A stretch of DNA of 64,000 nt from contig JACKMC010000003.1 of the NCBI GenBank assembly GCA_024235595.1, forward strand, positions 283,648 through 347,647, read 5' to 3'. Shown here one piece after another: positions 43,053 through 51,756 of this stretch. This DNA is from Zoogloeaceae bacterium (GTDB lineage: Bacteria > Pseudomonadota > Gammaproteobacteria > Burkholderiales > Rhodocyclaceae). Under the pieces are notes generated by a model that saw nothing but the letters and a program-made list of their open reading frames with translations, did no database searches and was not told where the DNA came from. Position numbers and translations under genes: made by a program. How positions within the stretch are numbered: position 1 is the first letter of the stretch; every line of letters begins with the position of its first letter.

Positions 43053-43163
43053 TCGGGTTTCTCCGTCATGGCAGGCAGTCGCCGACGCGCGGGGGCGCGT
43101 ACTCGGACCCGCCAGCCATGGCACTGGCGGGCGGGCCCCGGCGCAAGCTTTGGATCGAGGGAA

Positions 43164-45011
43164 TCAGAGCCCTAGTCGGGCTAGCGTCTCCTCGGTCGGA
43201 ACGCCCTCGGGTGTCCACCCCCTGACCTCGTAATACTCCGGAATCATCTTGTCGATTCCACTTACCAGGCCCTTGGCGGGACCAACCTTGGCGGCTTCGG
43301 TCTTGAGTCGCGCAGGCAGGTCGTCATCCTTGCGGGTGAAGCCGGCGGCGAGGTTGAACTGCCGCTCCATGGTCCAGATTCGCTCGCCCACTTCATTGAG
43401 CTTCTCCATGCTCCAGTCACCCTCGCAGGCTGCATCGATCTGCGGTTGCACGTCCGCAAGCGTCCATGCAAACGAGGTGAACACGCAGATGCCGGCGGCG
43501 TCGAATACCGCAGTTGCATCCTGGAAGGCCTTGACCAGCTCGGGCTTGCCCTCGGTGACCAGCGGATCGGTCTTGACCGGAATACCCAGCACCTCGGAAG
43601 CGACCGTGTACGACCGCAGATGACAAGCGCCCCGGTTGGAGGTGGCGTAGGTGAGCCCCATGCCCTGGATGCCGCGCGCGTCGTAGGCCGGAAATTCCTG
43701 CCCCTTGACGCTCATCGACAGCTCGGGGTGGCCGTACTTTTCGCACAGCCGTTTCGAACCCAGGCCGATTTCCTTCCCGAAACCTTCGCCGCGCGCCGTC
43801 ATCTCGGTGAATCGAGCGAGCGCCGCAGCCGAGCCGAAGGGCGCTTCGACGCCAATCTGCTCCTTGGTCAACACCCTCATCTCATAGAGTTCCATCACCG
43901 CGCCCACCGTCGCACCGAACGAAATCGGGTCCATCCCGTCTTCGTTGCACAGCAGGTTCGCGTACTGCAGCGCCTCGATGTCGCCCACGCCGTTGGCGGC
44001 GCCGAGCGCCCAGGCGGCCTCGTACTCCAGGCCACCGGAGGCGCCCCAGTACTTGGGACTGTTCACCACCGTGAAGTGGGTCTTGTCGATTGCCGAAATG
44101 CGGCCACAGGCAATCGTGCATCCGAAGCAGGCGGCGTTGGTGATGAGTTGCGCCTTGCCATCGGTCTCGCGCTTCTCATGCATCGCTTCGGCCGAGATCT
44201 TCGACGCGTCCTCGAAGGCGACGTCGCGGTGGTTGCGCGTCGGCAAGGCCCCCATTTCATTGATCACGTTCATCAACACCTGGGTGCCATAGGTCGGCAG
44301 CCCCTGGCCGGTGACGGCATTGTCGGCCAGCACCTTCTTCTTCTCGGTGGTGACCTTCATGAACTCGGCGAAATCATTGATCCCCGAGACCCCCTTGGTG
44401 CCGCGCAGCGCCACCGCCTTGAGGTTCTTCGAACCCATCACCGCGCCAACGCCCGAACGCCCGGCCGCACGGTGCAGGTCGTTGACCACGCAGGCGAACA
44501 GCACCTGGTTCTCACCGGCCCGCCCGATCGATGAAATCCGGATCTGGGGATCGTGATGATCGTGCTTGATGGTCTCCTCGGTCTCCCAGCAGGTCTTGCC
44601 CCACAGATGCGAGGCGTCGCGCAGTTCGGCCTTGTCGTTCTCGACGAATAGATAGACCGGCTTCGGTGACCTGCCTTCGAAGATGATCATGTCCCAGCCG
44701 GCGAACTTCATTTCGGCGCCGAAAAAGCCCCCCGAATTCGAGCACGCGATGGCACCGGTAAGCGGACCCTTCGTCACCACCGTATAGCGGCCGCCGGTCG
44801 ATGCCATGGTGCCGGTCAATGGGCCGGTCGACATGATCATCTTGTTGTCCGGCGAGAGCGGATCGACCTTGGGATCGATCTCCTCCACCAGGTATTTCGT
44901 GGCAAGCCCCCGGGAGCCCAGGTAATCGTTCGCCCATTCCATGTTGAGCGGCTCGTCCTTGCAGGTACCGGCGGTCAGATTCACACGCAGGACCTTTCTG
45001 TTCCATCCCAT
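43164..45011 (-). CDS. aorB: Tungsten-containing aldehyde ferredoxin oxidoreductase
   Basis: 615 residues, full length. Catalyses aldehyde to carboxylate oxidation, reversible at low potential. [4Fe-4S] cysteines are visible as ACFGCTIACGR (C295, C298, C302) and the fourth in FDAAGICVFTSF (C509), which also holds the DxxGxC pterin-binding pattern. N-terminal GWNRKVLRVNLTAGTC, GPLTGTMASTGGRYTV and RAAGRSGVGAVMGSKNLKA bind the bis-tungstopterin. Forms a complex with AorA and AorC; tungsten supply is encoded in the same operon. Confidence 0.95.
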   Translation of the reverse strand: MGWNRKVLRVNLTAGTCKDEPLNMEWANDYLGSRGLATKYLVEEIDPKVDPLSPDNKMIMSTGPLTGTMASTGGRYTVVTKGPLTGAIACSNSGGFFGAEMKFAGWDMIIFEGRSPKPVYLFVENDKAELRDASHLWGKTCWETEETIKHDHHDPQIRISSIGRAGENQVLFACVVNDLHRAAGRSGVGAVMGSKNLKAVALRGTKGVSGINDFAEFMKVTTEKKKVLADNAVTGQGLPTYGTQVLMNVINEMGALPTRNHRDVAFEDASKISAEAMHEKRETDGKAQLITNAACFGCTIACGRISAIDKTHFTVVNSPKYWGASGGLEYEAAWALGAANGVGDIEALQYANLLCNEDGMDPISFGATVGAVMELYEMRVLTKEQIGVEAPFGSAAALARFTEMTARGEGFGKEIGLGSKRLCEKYGHPELSMSVKGQEFPAYDARGIQGMGLTYATSNRGACHLRSYTVASEVLGIPVKTDPLVTEGKPELVKAFQDATAVFDAAGICVFTSFAWTLADVQPQIDAACEGDWSMEKLNEVGERIWTMERQFNLAAGFTRKDDDLPARLKTEAAKVGPAKGLVSGIDKMIPEYYEVRGWTPEGVPTEETLARLGL

Positions 45012-45023
45012 TTTCGCGTCCTC

Positions 45024-45500
45024 CTATTCAGCAGCGACGGCAGTGTTCGCCTTGGCGGCCCACTGGCGCATCCGGTCGAGGCCCGTCCAGTCGGCGTCCA
45101 CATATGTGATCGCACCAGTGGGACAGGCTGTCGCGCAGGCCGGGTTGTCGCCGCAAAGGTCGCACTTCTGGACCTTGCCGGTTTCCTGGTTGTAGTTGAT
45201 GGTGCCGAATGGGCACGCGATCGTGCACACCTTGCAGCCGACGCAGACATCATCGAGCACGATCTTCGCACCAGTCGCCAGATCGACCCGAATGGCGTCG
45301 ACCGGACAGGCATTCAGGCACCATGCCTCGGTGCACTGCGTGCAGGTATAGGGCACTTTGCGCCCCTCGTGTTCGAAATCGAAGATCTTGATGCGGGACT
45401 TGGCGGGATTGATGACGCCAGTGTGCTCGTACGAGCAGGCCATTTCGCACTGCAGGCAACCAGTGCACTTGACCGGATCGATGTGCAGGGATTTCCACAT
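45024..45500 (-). CDS. aorA: Ferredoxin-like Fe-S subunit of aldehyde oxidoreductase
   Basis: 158 residues with sixteen cysteines in four CxxCxxxC(P)-type groups: KCTGCLQCEMAC, CTQCTEAWCLNACP, CVGCKVCTIACP and CDLCGDNPACATACP, i.e. four [4Fe-4S] clusters. It links the tungsten subunit with the FAD subunit; in Aromatoleum AOR, multiple AorAB protomers form an electron-conducting filament capped by AorC. Strong ribosome-binding site GAGGAGG upstream. First gene of the operon, 12 bases ahead of aorB. Confidence 0.94.
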   Translation of the reverse strand: MWKSLHIDPVKCTGCLQCEMACSYEHTGVINPAKSRIKIFDFEHEGRKVPYTCTQCTEAWCLNACPVDAIRVDLATGAKIVLDDVCVGCKVCTIACPFGTINYNQETGKVQKCDLCGDNPACATACPTGAITYVDADWTGLDRMRQWAAKANTAVAAE

Positions 45501-45825
45501 GAACCATTTCCTCCTCTAGTGTCGTCAGGATCGGGCTCATGGTCTCTGACGGACCCTCGGTACAGTCGCACCTGCATTGATCGCCCGCTTGTTCTCCCTT
45601 CGTCCGCGATGGCAGCAGATACCGCGCTTGCCGCACACGAAAGCGTTGCTCCAGAATACCCGCGGGCAATCGATTGTCAATGGTCAAGCGCCGTTTCTCA
45701 GGGCCTGCCGCGCCAGCAGGCACACAATCTGTGATATTTATCGCTGTCGCGAACGTCGAATCGCAGAGCACCCGTTCCGAAGCCGGGCAGGCGGTATCGG
45801 AACCACACTTCAGGAATCGAAAGAC
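45501..45825. other. 325-base divergent control region (aorA / moeA)
   Basis: Divergent region between the aor-tup operon and moeA. Contains the aor promoter (45653-45680) with a leader of about 145 bases before aorA, and on the moeA side a 6-bp stem-loop (GCCTGC/GCAGGC, 45703-45721) followed by a TGATATTTA-like -10 region. I saw no ModE-type palindrome and no convincing Moco riboswitch fold. Confidence 0.5.
45653..45680 (-). promoter_or_regulatory. Sigma-70-type promoter of the aor-tup operon
   Basis: On the minus strand TTGACA (45680-45675), 16-base spacer, TATTCT (45658-45653), giving a leader of about 145 bases before aorA. Confidence 0.52.
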
Positions 45826-47079
45826 ATGCAGGCAAACTCCGCTGCGGCACAATCATCCGGGCGCCCTTCGCTGTCGGTTGACGAGGCGCAAAAGGCAATC
45901 CTCGAGGCGGTCTCGCCGATCGACGGTTGGATCAAGGTTCCGGTCCGCGATGCACTCGGCCGGGTATTGGCCGAAGACCTGGTCGCGCCGTTCAATGTGC
46001 CGGCCCACGACAACTCGGCCATGGACGGCTATGCCCTGCGCGCAATGGACCTGGCTGCGCAAGGCGACAGCCGCCTTGCCGTGGTGGGCAGCGCCTTCGC
46101 CGGGGTGCCCTTCTCCGGACTCGTAGGCAAGGGGCAGGCGGTGAGAATCATGACCGGTGCGGTGTTGCCGCGCGGCGCGGATTGCATCGTCGTGCAGGAG
46201 CTTGCGCGTGCAGAGGGCGCCGAGGTGATCATTCCGCCAGGCCAGCGGCTCGGCCAGAATATCCGTCGCGCGGGCGAGGACCTGGCGCAGGGCGCGGTGG
46301 CGCTTCCCCTCGGCAAGCGACTCGGCGCGGCCGAACTGGGCCTGATCGCATCGCTCGGCATTGCCGAGGTCAAGGTCTATCGCAGGCTCAGGGTCGCGTT
46401 CTTCTCCACCGGGGACGAGATCGCCTCGATCGGCAGCCCCCTCGCACCCGGGCAGATCTACGACAGCAACCGCTACATCCTCTTCGGGGTGCTGCGACAA
46501 CTGGATTGCGAACTGCTCGACATGGGCGTGATCCCCGACCAGCCGGCGGCGCTCGAAGGCGCCCTGCTCGATGCCGCCGCGAGCGCCGACGTGATCCTCA
46601 CCAGCGGAGGGGTCTCGGTCGGCGAGGCCGACTTCATCAAGGCGCTGTTGCTCAAGCTCGGCGACGTCGCGTTCTGGAAGATCAACATCAAGCCGGGCCG
46701 CCCGATGGCCTTCGGCAAGATCGGCAATACCCTGCTGTTCGGCCTGCCCGGCAATCCGGTCGCCGTAATGGTGACCTACTACCAGTTCGTGCTCGACGCG
46801 CTGCTCGCACTCATGGGCGTGACACCCCTGCCCGAACGGCCCCTGCTCGAGGCCGAATGCACCGGCCGTATCCGCAAGCTGCCGGGCCGCCGCGAATTCA
46901 TCCGCGCCAGCCTGCAGCGAGGCGGTGAAGGCTGGAAGGTCGTCCCCACTGGCGCCCAGGGCTCCGGCGTGCTGCGCTCGATGTCGGAAGCGAACTGCTT
47001 CATCGTGCTGCCCGAAGCGTCAGCCGACATCGAAGCAGGCGCGGTGGTGAAGGTCCAGTTGTTCGAGGGGTTCGCCTGA
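45826..47079 (+). CDS. moeA: Molybdopterin molybdenumtransferase MoeA
   Basis: 417 residues from the ATG at 45826. Inserts the metal into adenylylated molybdopterin. Landmarks: RVLAEDLVAPFNVPAHDNSAMDGYAL, GGKAVRIMTGAVLPRGADC-like block (here QAVRIMTGAVLPRGADCIVV), FFSTGDEIASIGSP, TSGGVSVGEADFIK and NIKPGRPMAFGKI. Divergent from the aor operon, so it is probably a dedicated tungsten/molybdenum insertase, though general Moco use is equally possible. Confidence 0.94.
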   Translation: MQANSAAAQSSGRPSLSVDEAQKAILEAVSPIDGWIKVPVRDALGRVLAEDLVAPFNVPAHDNSAMDGYALRAMDLAAQGDSRLAVVGSAFAGVPFSGLVGKGQAVRIMTGAVLPRGADCIVVQELARAEGAEVIIPPGQRLGQNIRRAGEDLAQGAVALPLGKRLGAAELGLIASLGIAEVKVYRRLRVAFFSTGDEIASIGSPLAPGQIYDSNRYILFGVLRQLDCELLDMGVIPDQPAALEGALLDAAASADVILTSGGVSVGEADFIKALLLKLGDVAFWKINIKPGRPMAFGKIGNTLLFGLPGNPVAVMVTYYQFVLDALLALMGVTPLPERPLLEAECTGRIRKLPGRREFIRASLQRGGEGWKVVPTGAQGSGVLRSMSEANCFIVLPEASADIEAGAVVKVQLFEGFA

Positions 47080-47119
47080 ACCCAGGCCCCCGAAACGTTC
47101 CCCGGGCGAGCCGCCAGAC

Positions 47120-47878
47120 ATGCTACCGATCCTCTTGCATGACGAGCACCTGATCGCAATCGACAAACCCGCGGGCCTCCTGGTACACCGCAGCGAACTC
47201 GATCGCCACGAGACACGTTTCGCAGTGCAACTGCTGCGCGATCAGATCGGCCAGCATGTGTATCCGGTCCACCGCCTCGACAAGGGCACCTCGGGCGTCC
47301 TTCTGTTCGCACTGGACAGGGCCACCGCCGCCACGCTCTCCCGCCAGTTCGAGGAACAGGCGGTGCGCAAGCGCTATGTGGCGGTGGTGCGCGGCCATCC
47401 CGAGGCGGTCGGCCGCATCGATCACCCGTTGAGTCGTCGGCGCGACGAGGCCGAGCGACGCCCACATGCGCTTGCCGACGCGCCACAGCCGGCACTCACC
47501 GACTTCACCCGGCTCGCCACGATAGAGCTTCCGTGGGCGATCGATCGCTACCCGTCGAGTCGCTACGCGCTGCTCGAGCCTGTGCCCAGGACCGGACGCC
47601 GCCACCAACTGCGGCGCCACATGAAGCATATCGCCCACCCCATCATCGGCGATTCGAGTTTTGGCAAGGGCGTGCACAACCGTCGTTTCCAACAATCCCT
47701 GGGCAGCCACCGACTGCTCCTGGCCTGCGTCGAGATGCGCCTCGAGCACCCCTTCAGCAAGGCTCCGATCACCCTGACCGCACCGCTGTCGGACGACTTT
47801 GCGCTACTTCTCGAGCGCCTTGGCTGGAGCAGCGCTTTGCCGGGGGACTGGCGAAGCACCGCGGTTGCGCGCGGCTGA
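47120..47878 (+). CDS. truC: tRNA pseudouridine(65) synthase
   Basis: 252 residues. RluA-type pseudouridine synthase with catalytic Asp in VHRLDKGTSGVLLFAL (about residue 54), LIAIDKPAGLLVHRSEL, RKRYVAVVRG and PRTGRRHQLRRHMKHIAHPI. The short length without an S4 domain and the latter motif match TruC. Starts 40 bases after moeA. Confidence 0.9.
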   Translation: MLPILLHDEHLIAIDKPAGLLVHRSELDRHETRFAVQLLRDQIGQHVYPVHRLDKGTSGVLLFALDRATAATLSRQFEEQAVRKRYVAVVRGHPEAVGRIDHPLSRRRDEAERRPHALADAPQPALTDFTRLATIELPWAIDRYPSSRYALLEPVPRTGRRHQLRRHMKHIAHPIIGDSSFGKGVHNRRFQQSLGSHRLLLACVEMRLEHPFSKAPITLTAPLSDDFALLLERLGWSSALPGDWRSTAVARG

Positions 47879-48003
47879 GCGGGCTGCCCCCTGCGCCGGG
47901 GGGCACACGCGAGTGCAATGCGACACATCGCGATGCATCCCAACTTTCGTCTGTCACGTGTTTCGATGCACAATGGTCGTTTCCAGTAGTCCATCGCATC
48001 GCC

Positions 48004-49080
48004 ATGAATCCTCTTCTCGAAATCCGCAAGCGCGGCCAGCAGATCTGGCTGGACAACCTCTCCCGCACTCTCATCAATGACGGCGAACTGGCCCGGCTGG
48101 TCGCCGAGGATGGTCTGGCCGGGGTCACCACGAACCCGGCCATCTTCCAAAAGGCGATCACCGCAGGTCGCTACTATGCCGAAGAGCTCGAAGTGCTCAA
48201 GGGCAGGGAGATGACAGCCGAGGCACGTTACGAAACGCTCGCGGTCAGCGACGTGCAGCGCGCCTGCGACCTGCTTGCCCCGGTCTTCGACCGCTCGCGC
48301 GGCGATGCCGGCTACGTGAGCCTCGAGGTTTCACCCGAGTTGGCCAACGACCAGGCTGCCACCGTCGTTGCCGCACGACGCCTGCGCGGGGCAGTCGATC
48401 GTCCCAACGTGTTGATCAAGATCCCTGCGACCGAAGCCGGTATCAAGGCGATCCGCACGCTCATTGGCGAAGGGATCAGCATCAACGTGACGCTGATGTT
48501 CTCGCTCGCGGACGTCGATGCGGTCGGCCACGCCTATATCCGCGGCCTGGAGCACTTGCGCCAGTCGGGCGGTGACATCACCACCGTCAAGTCGGTCGCC
48601 AGCGTGTTCCTGAGCCGGGTCGACACTCTGGTCGACAAGCAGCTCGAAGCCCTCGGCGGCGACGCCCTGGCGCTGCGCGGCTACAGTGCGGTGGCGCTGG
48701 CCAAGCTTGCCTACCAGCGCTATCTCAGCCGCTTCGAGGGACCGGAATTCGCCGAGCTGCTCGGCGCCGGCGCGCGCCCGCAGCAACTGCTGTGGGCCAG
48801 CACCGGCACCAAGAATCCCGCCTACGACGACCTGCTATACGTCGAACCGCTGATCGGCAAGCACACGGTCAACACCCTGCCCGATGCGACACTTGCCGCG
48901 CTTCGCGACCACGGCAAGGTCGCGGACACGATCACCAAGGACCTGTCGCGTGCGGAATCGCAATTCGCGCAGCTCGAGGCGCTGGGGATCGACATGAACG
49001 CGGTCGGCGAAACACTCAAGCAGGACGGACTGATTCAGTTCGAGCAGGCATTCAGCACCCTGCTCGAGACAACTGCCTGA
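48004..49080 (+). CDS. tal: Transaldolase
   Basis: 358 residues. Pentose phosphate pathway. GLAGVTTNPAIFQKAI, DGYVSLEVSPELANDQAAT (GYVSLEVSPELANDQAAT), LIKIPATEAGIKAIRTLI (Schiff-base Lys in the KIPAT motif) and ISINVTLMFSLADV are typical. Length and the LLWASTGTKNPAYDDLLYV block fit the longer subfamily. Followed by a terminator hairpin. Confidence 0.95.
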   Translation: MNPLLEIRKRGQQIWLDNLSRTLINDGELARLVAEDGLAGVTTNPAIFQKAITAGRYYAEELEVLKGREMTAEARYETLAVSDVQRACDLLAPVFDRSRGDAGYVSLEVSPELANDQAATVVAARRLRGAVDRPNVLIKIPATEAGIKAIRTLIGEGISINVTLMFSLADVDAVGHAYIRGLEHLRQSGGDITTVKSVASVFLSRVDTLVDKQLEALGGDALALRGYSAVALAKLAYQRYLSRFEGPEFAELLGAGARPQQLLWASTGTKNPAYDDLLYVEPLIGKHTVNTLPDATLAALRDHGKVADTITKDLSRAESQFAQLEALGIDMNAVGETLKQDGLIQFEQAFSTLLETTA

Positions 49081-49100
49081 TTTTCCTTTCTGAGGCAAGC

Positions 49101-49140
49101 AAGCCCGCCCACGGTCCGATCCGGGCCGGCGGGCCTTTTC
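49101..49140 (+). terminator. Terminator of tal
   Basis: Long stem-loop with a GCCCGCC/GGCGGGC stem (49103-49109/49128-49134), immediately followed by CTTTTC. About 20 bases after the tal stop. Confidence 0.72.
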
Positions 49141-49296
49141 TCGCCCGGCGCAAGCGGCCGCGGCATGGCCCGCGCGACCTCATGCCCGCAGCCGAGGCAG
49201 ATGCGTGAGGACGCAGGCACGATCCTGTACCGCTCGCAATGGGTATGGCGAATGCAGCCGCAATCGCATCCGACGCGCACGCCCGGCCCAAAGCCT

Positions 49297-49632
49297 TCAG
49301 GACAGGCGGCGCAGCGCCGCCGCGATCCGGTCGTTTTCGGCCTGCAATTCGAGCATGCGATCGCGCATCGCCTCGAGTCGTTCGTCGATCAGGCCGAGCA
49401 GCTGACGCGCTGCCTGCAACGGTGCGCCAGCGACCGCTCGGGTGGCATCGACATGGGCCTGCAATTCGCGCAGCTTGCGTGCCGTGTCCTCAGGATGCGC
49501 GTCGATGAATGCGGAAATGACCCGCTCGCGCTCCCGGTAGTAGCGCTCTGGCTCGCGTAAGGCCAGCTCGCACCAGTGATCGAAGTCGAACTCCCCCAAA
49601 ATCGCGCCCCTTCTGCCATTGCGCCCCTGCAC
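49297..49632 (-). CDS. DUF3135-like small protein
   Basis: 111 residues, GTG start. The pattern GEFDFDHWCELALREPERYY followed by RERERVISAFIDAHPEDTAR and a helical remainder resembles DUF3135; function unknown. The predicted coiled coil covers about 65-110. It is read toward tal's end and is convergent with it. Confidence 0.7.
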   Translation of the reverse strand: MQGRNGRRGAILGEFDFDHWCELALREPERYYRERERVISAFIDAHPEDTARKLRELQAHVDATRAVAGAPLQAARQLLGLIDERLEAMRDRMLELQAENDRIAAALRRLS

Positions 49633-49711
49633 AGACGATCGGCCAAACCGGCCCCTATGGATCCTGCTGGACTCGTGCGGAGCATCCTAGGGCAGAACAG
49701 CCTGCGCGGAC

Positions 49712-49748
49712 AAGCGACTCCGGTCACGGTTTGTGACTGGAGTCGCTT
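49712..49748 (-). terminator. Long hairpin at the end of the cheV-cheA operon
   Basis: 16-bp stem (one G-T pair): AAGCGACTCCGGTCAC pairs with GTGACTGGAGTCGCTT, loop of five. It lies 37 bases beyond the cheA stop. It lacks a long T-run but is far longer than needed by chance. Confidence 0.7.
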
Positions 49749-49784
49749 TCGAGCTGCAATGGCGTGAAATGCGTCGGGTGGGGT

Positions 49785-51680
49785 TCAGGCGGCCAGTTGG
49801 ACACTGCCGATCAGGCGGCTGCGCGGCAGGCCGCGCCGCGAGGCCTGGGACTGGAGCAGTTCCTTCATGTCGAGAATCAGCACGATCTGGCCATTGGACA
49901 GCGTCGTGACGCCGGCCACGCCCTTTGGACGGAAGTCGTCCAGCGACTTGATCACCGCATCCTCGCGCCCGGCAAAGCTGTCGATCGCGAGAATGAAGCT
50001 CTGCTCGGCGGTCTGCATCAGCACGCCATACTCGGGCGTCCGGTCGATCTCCCAGCCAAGCATGGTTGCCAGCGGCAGGATCGGCAGCACTTCGCCACGC
50101 ACCACCATGGTGGCGCGACCACCGACCTCCTGCACCTGCCCGGCGGTGATCGGCAGGATCTCGCGGACCATCGACAGGGGCACCGCCAGCGGCTGATCCC
50201 CCACTCTGACCAGCAGCACCGGCAGAATCGCGAGGGTCAGGGGCAGGTTGATCACGAATGTCGTGCCCTTGCCTAGGGTCGAGCGAATATCGATGGTGCC
50301 GTTGAGTTTCTGGATGTTGGTACGGACCACATCCATGCCCACCCCGCGACCCGAGACGTCCGACACCTGGCTCGCCATGGAGAAGCCCGGCAGGAACACC
50401 AGGTTGAAGCTCTGGCGCTCGTCCATGGTGTTGGCTTCCTCATCGGTGATGAGGCCTTTCTCGAGTGCCTTGGCGCGCAGCCGTTCAGCGTTCATGCCGC
50501 GACCGTCGTCGGCGATCAGGATGACGATATGATCGCCCTCCTGGCGTGCCTCCAGGCGCACCTCGGATTTGAGCGGCTTGCCGTTGGCAGTTCGCTCCGC
50601 GCCGTCCTCGACGCCGTGGTCGACCGCATTGCGAATCAGGTGAATGATCGGATCGGAAAGATCCTCGATCATGGTCTTGTCGATCTCGGTATCCTCGCCG
50701 GCGAGGACCAGCTCCACGTCCTTGCCCAAGCTGCGGGCGAGGTCCCGCGCGATGCGCGGGTACTTCTGGAACAGGCGCCCGATCGGCTGCATCCTGGTCT
50801 TCATGACTGCGTTCTGCAGGTCGGATACCAGCAGGTCGAGCTGACTCACCGCTACATCGAGGGCATGGACGGTTTCGGTATCTGTCTTGCCGTTCAGGAT
50901 GTCGCTGCGCAGGGCATTGAGGCGGTTCTTCGTCAGCCCGATCTCGCCCGACAGATTGAGCACCTGATCGAGTCGCGTGGTATCGACGCGGATGGAATTC
51001 TCGCGGCTCTTCTCCGCATCGCGACGACCGACAGGGCCCGTGTAGCCGGGTTTGTCGGAGGCACGGCGTCCCACCGCCGCCTGGATGATCTGCTCGGGCG
51101 TCTTGCCCGCCACGTCGGCATGCATCTGCATCTCGAGGGGTGGCTTCTCCGCTGCAGGCGCAAGGGCGGTGCCGGAGACGACGGCATGGAGCTGGTCCCA
51201 GTCGGGTCCGCTGCCGGCATCGAGCAACTCGCCGAAATTCGCCGCCGTGGCCCGCTCCCCACCTTCATCGTCCGATGCCCTTTCCAGCTCCCCGGCGATC
51301 GCCCGTTTCAGCCTGTCGATCAATTCGGCCTCCGCGGGCGCCGGCTGGCTCCCCGCTTCGAGGCTGCCGAACATCTCGCGCACGACCCCGGTGGCGGCAA
51401 GAATCACGTCCATGGCCTCGGGCGTGATCTCGAGTTCGCCGTTACGCAGCTTATCGAATAGATTCTCGGTGAGATGGCACAGGGTCACGAGCTCCGTGGC
51501 GTTGAGGAATCCGGCACCGCCCTTGATGGTGTGAAAGCCACGGAAGATGTCGTTGAGCAGCCCCCGATCGGATGGCGTTCGCTCAAGATCCACCAGCTTG
51601 TTATCGACCCCGGACAGCAGGTCCCCGGCTTCGACCAGGAAGTCCTGCAGCAGCTCTTCCATTCCGGCGAAATCGCTCAT
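49785..51680 (-). CDS. cheA: Chemotaxis histidine kinase CheA
   Basis: 631 residues from the ATG at 51680. P1 (1-110) with phospho-His50 in GFHTIKGGAGFLNA; a linker of about 110 low-complexity residues with no evident CheY-binding P2; P3 dimerisation (about 231-300); kinase with N box HLIRNAVDHG, G1 DDGRGMN, F box FLPGFS and G2 GRGVGMDVV; CheW-like P5 (about 495-631). Autophosphorylates and passes phosphate to CheY and CheB. Last of the run cheV-cheV-cheY-cheZ-cheA. Confidence 0.95.
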   Translation of the reverse strand: MSDFAGMEELLQDFLVEAGDLLSGVDNKLVDLERTPSDRGLLNDIFRGFHTIKGGAGFLNATELVTLCHLTENLFDKLRNGELEITPEAMDVILAATGVVREMFGSLEAGSQPAPAEAELIDRLKRAIAGELERASDDEGGERATAANFGELLDAGSGPDWDQLHAVVSGTALAPAAEKPPLEMQMHADVAGKTPEQIIQAAVGRRASDKPGYTGPVGRRDAEKSRENSIRVDTTRLDQVLNLSGEIGLTKNRLNALRSDILNGKTDTETVHALDVAVSQLDLLVSDLQNAVMKTRMQPIGRLFQKYPRIARDLARSLGKDVELVLAGEDTEIDKTMIEDLSDPIIHLIRNAVDHGVEDGAERTANGKPLKSEVRLEARQEGDHIVILIADDGRGMNAERLRAKALEKGLITDEEANTMDERQSFNLVFLPGFSMASQVSDVSGRGVGMDVVRTNIQKLNGTIDIRSTLGKGTTFVINLPLTLAILPVLLVRVGDQPLAVPLSMVREILPITAGQVQEVGGRATMVVRGEVLPILPLATMLGWEIDRTPEYGVLMQTAEQSFILAIDSFAGREDAVIKSLDDFRPKGVAGVTTLSNGQIVLILDMKELLQSQASRRGLPRSRLIGSVQLAA

Positions 51681-51756
51681 TGTTGAATACTCCCATGCCA
51701 CGATCGCCCCGCGGGGCGCGGGCCGTGCTGTATTGCGAACTTGTGCACCCGCCCTG

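Noticed and set aside
45501..45825. Moco riboswitch or ModE operator in the aor-moeA spacer
   Set aside because: I looked for the conserved stems and for a CGTTATAT-type palindrome and saw neither; a covariance search would be decisive.
49035..49280. Cysteine-rich minus-strand frame (CDCGCIRHTHC, CLGCGHE)
   Set aside because: The spacing hints at a zinc ribbon, but the frame would run through the tal terminator and into the 3' end of tal, has only a GTG start and no family match.
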